5,339 bases of DNA from Hydrogenophaga sp. (lineage in GTDB: Bacteria > Pseudomonadota > Gammaproteobacteria > Burkholderiales > Burkholderiaceae_C). Made by a program: the position numbers and the translations under genes. The DNA lies in assembly GCA_021154985.1 (NCBI GenBank), contig JAJNQE010000030.1, positions 1-5,339 of the forward strand. The letters run 5' to 3'. Positions within the stretch are counted from its first letter, which is position 1. Each line of letters starts with the position of its first letter. This document shows positions 1-4,906 of the stretch, one piece after another. The notes under the pieces were generated by a model. It saw only the letters and a program-made list of their open reading frames with translations, was not told the DNA's origin and did not search any database.

Positions 1-508
1 CGGTGATGCGGTAGATGTGGAACTCGACCTCCAGCCCGGTCTTGAGGCCGTAGCCCGCGTCGGCCAGGCGGGCGAGTGCGTGTTGCAACACGCGGCGCGT
101 GTCCAGCGGCACCGGGCTGCCGTCGGCAAACCAGGGCTGGCAGCGCAGCCAGCCGGTGCGGGGCGCCCAGGGCAGCTCGGTGAAGCTTTCGGGGTCGGGC
201 AGCAGCATGAGGTTGGCCGCGCCGGCAAAACCGGGCAGGTCGTCGGCGCCACCGGGTTCGAACACCTTCCACGCGGTGCGGTCGGCGGTGTCCTTGAGCA
301 TGAGCGTGCCCACCATGCCCACGCCGTCGAGCAACGCGTGCATGGCTGCGGTGGCGGTGAGGGTCTTGCCGCGCAGCATGCCGTGGGTGTCGCACCAGGC
401 CATGCGCACGAGTTCAACCCCACTGGCCTCGATGCGTTTGACCAGGTGCACGCAGGCGGCTTCGCGGGCGGCGGAGTGGATGCCGCAGCGTTCGGCGAAG
501 TGGGTCAT
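1..508 (-). CDS. Glutamine synthetase-family ligase (putative gamma-glutamyl-amine synthetase), N-terminal part, cut by left edge
   Basis: Partial gene; 169 codons are visible from the ATG at 508-506. GS-family enzymes activate the glutamate gamma-carboxyl with ATP and join it to ammonia or an amine. Seen: a beta-grasp-like N-terminal domain with V-x-L-V-R-M-A-W-C-D40 followed by G43-M-L-R46-G47-K48, a conserved GS-family pattern; an L-P-D segment near residues 103-105; and G158-L-E160-V-E162-F, matching the G-P-E-P-E-F strand that supplies the first two metal-binding glutamates. The canonical D-G-S-S ammonium-site segment is not recognisable; the aligned stretch reads K-D73-T-A-D. This fits paralogues acting on organic amines (PuuA, IpuC, TdnQ/AtdA1-like) better than housekeeping GlnA, but it is inference. 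The start codon overlaps the stop of the upstream Rieske gene (ATGA), so the two are probably translationally coupled. The C-terminal catalytic half lies outside the window. Confidence 0.85.
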   Translation of the reverse strand, partial: MTHFAERCGIHSAAREAACVHLVKRIEASGVELVRMAWCDTHGMLRGKTLTATAAMHALLDGVGMVGTLMLKDTADRTAWKVFEPGGADDLPGFAGAANLMLLPDPESFTELPWAPRTGWLRCQPWFADGSPVPLDTRRVLQHALARLADAGYGLKTGLEVEFHIYRIT

Positions 509-1878
509 TTCGCTGCCACGGTGTCAGCAGCGTCGTGGTGCCACGGCGCACCCTCGCGCCGCTCCCGCACCGCGTCTTGCCACCAGGCCTGCCAGCCCTG
601 CGCGGGCGCGATGCCGTCCACCGTGTCGGGGCCGGTGATCTGCTCAGCCAGTGCCGGGTCGGCGATACCGGGCGCTGTGCCGCCTTGTTCCACCGTGTCA
701 ATGGCTTGCTGCAGCATGCGCCGGTTGGCCATGATCACTTTGTCTGTTGTGCCCAGGTGTTCACGCGTGCGGTCCTGGATGACGCCCATGCTTTCGCAGG
801 CCCACTGGTCGTGCACGTTGATGTCGTCCTCGCCCATGCCCAGGTAGGTGCGGGTCTGTTGCTCTTCGGGGTTGAAACCCCAGTTGTTGTGGCGACCTGT
901 CTTCGGCCGGTAGTCGGGCAAGGTCACGGCGGCCAGGCGGGGGGTGCGCATGGTCTCCTTGTCGACGGGAGCGGTGAAGCTGGTGAAGAAGGCGAACCAA
1001 TAGTTGTGGGTGTCGTCCACCGGCACATGCATCTGCGTGATCGTCATGGTCTCGGAGAGCGGGATCACGAAGGTCTGCGGAAACACGGCGTTGGTCACGC
1101 GCACGTGCGCGAGTTCGTCGGTCATGGGGCGCAGCGCGGTGAGCTGGAGCCCGAAAGGCCGTGCTTCAAACGTGATGTTCGGCTGGCCGAACTCGCGCAA
1201 CACACGCGTCATGGGCCAGCGCTCGCCGGCCACGTCACCGGCGCTGGCGCCACGAAACTGCTTGCCGTAGCTGTCGTCCAGCGACGCGTCGTTGAAGAAG
1301 CGGTGCAAATAGGACGCGTGTGCCGGGTCGATGCCGACCTCGAACGCCTGCAACCAGTTGCAATCCCACAGGCCCTTGAAGGCGAAGGTGTGCGAGGCGG
1401 GGGCGGTGAAGCAGTCGAGCGCGGGGAAGGGCGGTGGCGTCTGGCCTTCGGGGCCGAACCAGCCGAACAGCACGCCGCTCTTTTCCACCAGCGGGTAGCT
1501 GCGTTGCTGGATGCGGTTGCACAGCGTGCTGCCGGCGGGCTCGCCCGGGGTTTCGATGCACCGGCCGTTGGTGTCGAACTTCCAGCCGTGAAACGGGCAA
1601 CGCAGGCCGTCGCCTTCGTTGCGGCCAAACGCGAGGTCGGCACCCCGGTGCGGGCAGTCGCGGTCGAGCAGGCCGTAGCCGCCCTGGGCATTGCGAAACA
1701 GCACGAAATCCTGCCCGAGCACCCGCACGGCCTTGACCGGTCGCACCGCCATGGCGGGGTCCAGCGCAGGGTCGAATTCGTCGAGGAGGGCGACCGGCTG
1801 CCAGTAGCGGCGCAAGAGTTCACCCCCGGGGGTGCGGGGTCCGACCTGGGTCAGGCGCTGGTTGAGTTCGGCTTTCAT
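505..1878 (-). CDS. Rieske [2Fe-2S] non-heme iron oxygenase alpha subunit, phthalate 4,5-dioxygenase type
   Basis: 457 aa, complete. Rieske oxygenases use electrons from a reductase to insert oxygen into an organic substrate in the cytoplasm. The N-terminal region has the family opening T-P-G-G-E-L-L-R-R-Y-W-x-P-V. The Rieske cluster is C75-P-H77, 16 residues, C94-P-F-H97. The mononuclear iron site is D184-x2-H187-x4-H192, where D184 would be the bridging aspartate. The third iron ligand is probably D357, five residues before the E-S-M-G segment (362-365); the following D-R-T-R-E-H-L-G (369-376) is a hallmark of the phthalate 4,5-dioxygenase group. The start at 1878 fits the family N-terminus; the open frame extends upstream only through the intergenic region. 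No beta subunit, ferredoxin or reductase gene is visible, so the electron donor is encoded elsewhere or beyond the left edge. It is first in the operon with the GS-like gene and divergent from a GntR-type regulator. Substrate unknown; an amine or its glutamyl conjugate is inferred from context only. Confidence 0.93.
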   Translation of the reverse strand: MKAELNQRLTQVGPRTPGGELLRRYWQPVALLDEFDPALDPAMAVRPVKAVRVLGQDFVLFRNAQGGYGLLDRDCPHRGADLAFGRNEGDGLRCPFHGWKFDTNGRCIETPGEPAGSTLCNRIQQRSYPLVEKSGVLFGWFGPEGQTPPPFPALDCFTAPASHTFAFKGLWDCNWLQAFEVGIDPAHASYLHRFFNDASLDDSYGKQFRGASAGDVAGERWPMTRVLREFGQPNITFEARPFGLQLTALRPMTDELAHVRVTNAVFPQTFVIPLSETMTITQMHVPVDDTHNYWFAFFTSFTAPVDKETMRTPRLAAVTLPDYRPKTGRHNNWGFNPEEQQTRTYLGMGEDDINVHDQWACESMGVIQDRTREHLGTTDKVIMANRRMLQQAIDTVEQGGTAPGIADPALAEQITGPDTVDGIAPAQGWQAWWQDAVRERREGAPWHHDAADTVAAK

Positions 1879-1882
1879 GAGG

Positions 1883-1886
1883 TTCC
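1883..1886 (-). promoter_or_regulatory. Weak ribosome binding site for the Rieske gene
   Basis: On the minus strand GGAA lies 4 nt before the ATG at 1878. The spacing is short and the match minimal, but it is the only purine-rich element near the start that best fits the family N-terminus. Confidence 0.4.
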
Positions 1887-1930
1887 GGCAAGGCAATCGG
1901 TGAGGTTGGGTGAAATGGTATCCCGTTTTT

Positions 1931-1945
1931 TGTATTCGGTGTACA
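1931..1945. promoter_or_regulatory. Candidate operator TGTA-N7-TACA for the GntR/FCD regulator
   Basis: The 15-mer TGTATTCGGTGTACA is an imperfect inverted repeat: the outer four bases of each arm and one inner pair match, two inner pairs do not. FadR/FCD-type regulators usually bind short palindromes containing GTA/TAC or GTAT/ATAC cores in the gap between themselves and the genes they control. The site overlaps both the candidate -35 of the Rieske operon and the candidate -10 of the regulator, a good position for repression of both. Related GTAT and GTAC cores also lie at 1918-1921, 1932-1935 and 1941-1944. Confidence 0.45.
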
Positions 1946-1947
1946 TT
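1942..1947 (+). promoter_or_regulatory. -10-like hexamer for the regulator, possible leaderless transcript
   Basis: TACATT matches the sigma-70 -10 consensus at 4 of 6 positions and ends 7 nt before the ATG at 1955, placing transcription initiation at or next to the A of the start codon. No Shine-Dalgarno is visible upstream of that ATG. No good -35 is seen 16-19 nt upstream, which keeps this tentative. Confidence 0.35.
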
Positions 1948-1954
1948 TTGCGCC

Positions 1955-2674
1955 ATGAGCCTGCAAGACACCGTTTTGATGCAACTGCGCGACCTGATCC
2001 TGAGCGGCCAGTTCGAGCCCGGCCAGCGCCTGGCCGAGCAGCAGCTGGCCGAGCGCCTGGGGGCCTCGCGCACGCCCGTGCGCGCCGCACTTGTGACGCT
2101 GGAGCAAGAAGGCCTGGTCGAAGCCAACGAGACCGGCAAGTACCTGGTGCGCCAGTTCACCGCCCAGGAGGTGACCGATGCGATCGCCGTGCGCGGGCAC
2201 CTGGAGGGCATGGCCGCCCGGCTGGTGGCCGAGCACGGCGTGTCGCGGCAACTGCAGGCCCAACTGGAGGCCTGTCTGGCAGAGGGCGACCGGCTGCTGG
2301 CCGACAACCCGCTCACCATCGAGAGCTACGCGGCTTATGCGGTGATGAACGACCGCTTCCACGCGTTGCTGCTCGATGCCTGCGGCAACCGCGCCCTGCA
2401 GCGCGCCGTGGCGCTCAACGACAAGCTCCCGTTCGCGCCGGCCTCGGCCATGCTGCCGATGCAGGGCACGGTGGCACTCGACCGCGACTGGATGCTCTAC
2501 GCCCACCGCCAGCACCACATGCTGTTTGGTGCCTTGCAGCGCGGCGAGGGCGCACGCGCCCAGGCGCTGGCGGTGGAACACACCGAGGTGGCCCAGATGA
2601 ACATGCGCCTGGCGTTGGAGCGGCGTTCGGAATCCGAGCGGGTCATGCCGGTGATGCGCCTCGTGGTGGGCTGA
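1955..2674 (+). CDS. GntR-family transcriptional regulator, FadR subfamily with FCD ligand domain
   Basis: 239 aa from the ATG at 1955. The N-terminal winged helix-turn-helix (about residues 5-68) has L-R-D-L-I-L-S-G-Q-F-E-P-G, then L-A-E-R-L-G-A-S-R-T-P-V-R and L-E-Q-E-G-L-V, all typical of GntR proteins. The C-terminal helical FCD domain (about 73-215) shows N132-x3-H136, then H187 and H209 at the positions that usually bind a metal and contribute to the ligand pocket. Such regulators normally repress a neighbouring catabolic operon until an organic acid or related ligand binds. A start at 1910 in the same frame is possible but would add 15 residues from the promoter region; 1955 begins right at the usual N-terminus (M-S-L-Q-D-T-V). 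The gene diverges from the Rieske/GS operon, its most likely target, and probably regulates itself. The PRPP synthetase gene follows 26 bp later. Confidence 0.93.
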   Translation: MSLQDTVLMQLRDLILSGQFEPGQRLAEQQLAERLGASRTPVRAALVTLEQEGLVEANETGKYLVRQFTAQEVTDAIAVRGHLEGMAARLVAEHGVSRQLQAQLEACLAEGDRLLADNPLTIESYAAYAVMNDRFHALLLDACGNRALQRAVALNDKLPFAPASAMLPMQGTVALDRDWMLYAHRQHHMLFGALQRGEGARAQALAVEHTEVAQMNMRLALERRSESERVMPVMRLVVG

Positions 2675-2687
2675 CACGGTGCCGGTG

Positions 2688-2693
2688 TATCGT
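2688..2693 (+). promoter_or_regulatory. -10-like hexamer before the PRPP synthetase gene, possible leaderless transcript
   Basis: TATCGT ends exactly 7 nt before the ATG at 2701, the same geometry as at the regulator and GST genes, and no Shine-Dalgarno is visible. It sits in the 26-bp gap after the regulator, so the gene may have its own start even though it could also be read from upstream. The short gap also contains GTGCCGG twice (2679-2685 and 2692-2698). No clear -35 was found. Confidence 0.3.
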
Positions 2694-2700
2694 GCCGGCC

Positions 2701-3609
2701 ATGAACAACACGACCGGCCCGGGCACGCTGCTGTGCTTTGAAGACGAAGAGGGCATTGCCCGCCAGGCGGCCGATGCCGCCGGGTTCACGCTGGCGGTGA
2801 TCGATCACCACCGGTTCCCCGACGGTGAAATGCGCCTGCGCCTGCCCGCCCGTTTGCCCCACCGTGCGGTGCTCTGGCGCGGCCTGCAGCAGCCGAACGA
2901 AAAACTGGTGCAGGTGCTGCTCGCGGCACAGACCGCGCGCCGGTTGGGCGCTGTGCACCTCACACTGGTTGCGCCCTACCTGGCCTACATGCGCCAGGAC
3001 ATCGAATTCAACCCGGGCGAAGCCATCAGCCAGCGCATCGTGGGTGGTTTTCTGGCGGGGTTGTTCGACGCCATCATCACGATCGATCCGCACCTGCACC
3101 GCGTGGCCACGCTGCACGAGGCGATGCCTGTGAAAGACGCGATCGCGCTCAGCGGCGCGCCGCTGCTCGCCGATCACATCGCCACGCAGCGCCGGCAACC
3201 GCTGCTCATGGGACCCGACGAAGAAGCCCTGCAATGGGTGGCGCAGGCGGCCGCGCGCCACGGCTGGGACCATGCGGTGTGCCGCAAGACGCGACACGGC
3301 GATTGCGATGTGGACATCGAACTGCCCGATGTGCCGGTGGCCGGGCGCACGGTGGTGCTGATGGACGATGTGGCGAGCTCGGGCCACACGCTGGCGCGCG
3401 CGGCGGTGAAGCTGCGCGCAGCGGGTGCGGCCTCGGTGGATGTGGCGGTCACGCATGCGTTGTTCGCGCCCGGCGCGGTGCAGCTGGTGCGCAGCTCGGG
3501 CGTGGGCGAAATCTGGAGCACCGACTGCATTTCGCATCCGTCAAATGCCGTGAGCATCGTCCCTGAGGTGGTGAGGTCATTGCTGGGGCTGGGCAGCGCG
3601 ATCGGGTGA
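2701..3609 (+). CDS. Ribose-phosphate pyrophosphokinase (PRPP synthetase) family protein, probable secondary paralogue
   Basis: 302 aa. The family transfers pyrophosphate from ATP to ribose 5-phosphate, giving PRPP for nucleotide, histidine, tryptophan and NAD synthesis. Seen in order: F39-P-D-G-E43; A91-P-Y-L-A-Y-M-R98-Q-D100, the ATP-site motif; D129-P-H131-L-H133, the metal-binding motif; G171-P-D-E; K196-T-R198, aligned with the catalytic K-x-R of the flexible loop; and V219-L-M-D222-D223-V-A-S-S-G-H-T230, the PRPP/ribose-phosphate loop. All key residues look intact, so the enzyme is probably active. It is slightly shorter than the usual housekeeping Prs (about 310-320 aa) and many family-conserved positions differ, so it is more likely a divergent second copy than the essential prs. 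The start at 2701 is the natural one, 26 bp after the regulator stop. Its link to the neighbouring catabolic genes is unclear. Confidence 0.88.
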   Translation: MNNTTGPGTLLCFEDEEGIARQAADAAGFTLAVIDHHRFPDGEMRLRLPARLPHRAVLWRGLQQPNEKLVQVLLAAQTARRLGAVHLTLVAPYLAYMRQDIEFNPGEAISQRIVGGFLAGLFDAIITIDPHLHRVATLHEAMPVKDAIALSGAPLLADHIATQRRQPLLMGPDEEALQWVAQAAARHGWDHAVCRKTRHGDCDVDIELPDVPVAGRTVVLMDDVASSGHTLARAAVKLRAAGAASVDVAVTHALFAPGAVQLVRSSGVGEIWSTDCISHPSNAVSIVPEVVRSLLGLGSAIG

Positions 3610-3706
3610 GCCGCGCAAAATGCGGGTTTTCCCCGAGTGGCCTTTCCGCCGCTCCCCGTGGCGGCCTCTGGGCCGCTTCCCGTTTCTGCACCTGGACCCG
3701 ATCACC
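3610..3706 (+). promoter_or_regulatory. Leader region of the alkene reductase gene
   Basis: 97 bp between the PRPP synthetase stop and the reductase start. CAAAAT at 3616-3621 is a 4-of-6 match to a -10 box but has no -35 at proper spacing. The only purine-rich element before the ATG at 3707 is GGA at 3694-3696, 10 nt upstream, a weak ribosome binding site. A small hairpin CCGCG/TGCGG (3611-3625) and the GC-rich hairpins listed separately fill much of the rest. Confidence 0.35.
3661..3676 (+). terminator. Perfect GC-rich hairpin in the leader, weak terminator or attenuator candidate
   Basis: GCGGCC-TCTG-GGCCGC is a perfect 6-bp stem with a 4-nt loop, followed by TTCCCGTTT rather than a clean T run, so it is at best a poor intrinsic terminator. 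The left arm overlaps GGCGG (3660-3664), which can instead pair with CCGCC at 3646-3650; the two hairpins exclude each other. It could end PRPP synthetase transcripts or shape the 5' leader of the reductase mRNA. Confidence 0.35.
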
Positions 3707-4813
3707 ATGGCCTCACTGTTTGAACCCACCACCGCCGGCAGCATCGCGCTGGCCAACCGCATCGTCATGGCCCCGCTCACGCGCAACCGCGCACCCGGCG
3801 CGGTGCCCACGCCGCTCATGGCCACCTACTACCAGCAGCGCGCCAGCGCCGGCTTGCTCATCACCGAAGCCACCGCCATCAGCCACCAGGGCCAGGGCTA
3901 TGCCGACGTGCCCGGGCTGTACGCGCCCGAGCAGATCGAGGGCTGGAAACGCGTCACGGCCGCCGTGCATGCGGCTGGTGGAAAGATCGTCACGCAGCTG
4001 TGGCACGTGGGCCGCGTCTCGCACACCGAACTCCAGCCCAATGGCGGCGCTCCCGTTGCGCCATCGGCCATCGCGGCCAAAACCAAGACCGTGCTGCTCA
4101 AGGATGGGGCTCCCGTGTTTGTGGACACTTCGATGCCGCGCGCGCTGGAGCTCGCCGAGCTGCCGGGCATCGTGGAGGACTACCGCAAGGCCGCACTCGC
4201 CGCGATCGAAGCGGGCTTTGACGGCGTGGAAATCCACGCCGCCAACGGCTACCTGATCGACCAGTTCCTGAAGACCGGCAGCAACCAGCGCACCGACGCG
4301 TACGGCGGCAGCATCGAGAACCGCGCCCGTCTTTTGGTCGAAGTGGTGCAGGCCGTCACCAGCGCCATCGGCGCCGGCCGCACCGGCATCCGCCTCTCGC
4401 CCGTGACCCCGGCTAACGACGTGATCGACGCCGATCCGCAGCCGCTGTTCACCCATGTGATGAAAGAACTCGCGAAGTTCGACCTGTCCTATGTGCACTT
4501 CATCGAAGGCGCCACCGGCGGCCCGCGCGAACTGGCCGATCGCCCGTTCGACTACGCCGCTCTTCAGGCGGCTTATCGCGCGGCCAGCGGCAAGGCGGCC
4601 TGGATGGTCAACAACGGCTACGACCTGCCACTGGCCACCGAGGCGGTGAAAGACGGCGCCGACCTGGTGGCGTTCGGCAAAACCTACATCGCCAACCCCG
4701 ACCTGGTCGCACGCCTGAAGCAGGGCGGTCCGTTCAACGAGCCGGACAACAAGACCTTCTACGGCGGTGGCGCCAAAGGCTACACCGACTACCCGACGCT
4801 GCAGGCGGCCTGA
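3707..4813 (+). CDS. nemA: Old yellow enzyme family alkene reductase / N-ethylmaleimide reductase (NemA-like)
   Basis: 368 aa, close to E. coli NemA (365 aa). These FMN-dependent TIM-barrel enzymes use NAD(P)H to reduce activated C=C bonds (enones, maleimides) and often nitro groups in the cytoplasm. Seen: N-R-I-V-M-A-P-L-T25-R, with Thr as in classical OYEs rather than the Cys of the YqjM/XenA group; P34-T-P-L-M-A-T-Y-Y; Q97-L-W-H100; S142-M-P-R-A-L-E-L; H177-A-A-N180, the substrate-binding pair; Y182, the proton donor; R195-T-D-A-Y-G-G-S with E204-N-R-A-R; G227-I-R229; and F351-Y-G-G-G-A-K-G-Y-T-D-Y-P near the C-terminus, as in NemA. The FMN-phosphate motif reads A-F-G-K325 where most relatives have Arg. 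The frame is open from 3620, but ATG 3707 gives the family N-terminus (A-S-L-F-E-P). An intrinsic terminator follows the stop. Confidence 0.95.
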   Translation: MASLFEPTTAGSIALANRIVMAPLTRNRAPGAVPTPLMATYYQQRASAGLLITEATAISHQGQGYADVPGLYAPEQIEGWKRVTAAVHAAGGKIVTQLWHVGRVSHTELQPNGGAPVAPSAIAAKTKTVLLKDGAPVFVDTSMPRALELAELPGIVEDYRKAALAAIEAGFDGVEIHAANGYLIDQFLKTGSNQRTDAYGGSIENRARLLVEVVQAVTSAIGAGRTGIRLSPVTPANDVIDADPQPLFTHVMKELAKFDLSYVHFIEGATGGPRELADRPFDYAALQAAYRAASGKAAWMVNNGYDLPLATEAVKDGADLVAFGKTYIANPDLVARLKQGGPFNEPDNKTFYGGGAKGYTDYPTLQAA

Positions 4814-4833
4814 GCCTGCTGGGGGTGATGAGC

Positions 4834-4870
4834 AAGGGCCTGCGAGCACAGCACTCGCAGGCCCTTTTTT
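4834..4870 (+). terminator. Strong intrinsic terminator after the alkene reductase gene
   Basis: A perfect 13-bp stem pairs 4834-4846 with 4854-4866 around a 7-nt loop (CACAGCA). The core arms are GGGCCTGCGAG and CTCGCAGGCCC, and a run of six T (4865-4870) follows. It begins 21 nt after the stop codon. The opposite strand has only a short T run, so it works mainly in the plus direction and separates the reductase from the GST gene. Confidence 0.92.
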
Positions 4871-4893
4871 GCGCTTGCACGACGAGGGTGCTT

Positions 4894-4899
4894 TATCCT
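4894..4899 (+). promoter_or_regulatory. -10-like hexamer before the GST gene, possible leaderless transcript
   Basis: TATCCT ends 7 nt before the ATG at 4907. A promoter is needed here because a strong terminator lies just upstream. TTGCAC at 4875-4880 resembles a -35 but the spacing of 13 nt is too short for an ideal promoter. No Shine-Dalgarno is seen, apart from GGA at 4901-4903 which is too close to the ATG. Confidence 0.35.
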
Positions 4900-4906
4900 C
4901 GGACCC

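Larger units (their letters stand above)
1879..1954. promoter_or_regulatory. Divergent promoter region between the Rieske operon and the GntR-type regulator
   Basis: This 76-bp spacer separates two divergent starts and is visibly more AT-rich (runs of T around 1926-1931) than the flanking genes. It must hold the promoters for both directions, so one regulator bound here could control the catabolic operon and itself. On the minus strand, TGTACA (complement of 1940-1945) is followed after 17 nt by GATACC as a weak -35/-10 pair. On the plus strand, -10-like hexamers occur at 1931-1936 (TGTATT) and 1942-1947 (TACATT), without a convincing -35. Assigning promoters by eye at this match level is uncertain. 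Confidence 0.6.

Noticed and set aside
1879..2319. N-terminal extension of the Rieske protein to 604 aa
   Set aside because: The extra residues come from the promoter region and the antisense of the regulator. The family N-terminus starts at the methionine encoded at 1878.
1820..2677. Minus-strand open frame of 285 codons opposite the regulator
   Set aside because: It covers the divergent promoter and the regulator in antisense, with His/Gln/Ala/Val-rich shadow composition and no motif.
2679..2698. Direct repeat GTGCCGG twice in the gap before the PRPP synthetase gene
   Set aside because: Seven-base GC-rich repeats are common by chance in this composition and no further copies or function are evident.
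535..3609. Very long plus-strand open frame (1024 codons) running antisense through the Rieske gene and into the PRPP synthetase
   Set aside because: Only its last 302 codons are a real gene. The upstream part is antisense to the Rieske gene and in another frame over the regulator; it has low-complexity Gly/Ala/Arg/Val composition and no domain. It is open because of high GC content.
3620..3706. 29-residue N-terminal extension of the alkene reductase from ATG 3620
   Set aside because: The extension is Arg/Pro/Phe-rich and unlike old yellow enzymes; the ATG at 3707 gives the expected N-terminus and length.
4871..4906. Full sigma-70 promoter (TTGCAC / TATCCT) before the GST gene
   Set aside because: The spacing of 13 nt is too short for a normal -35/-10 pair, so only the -10-like box was kept.
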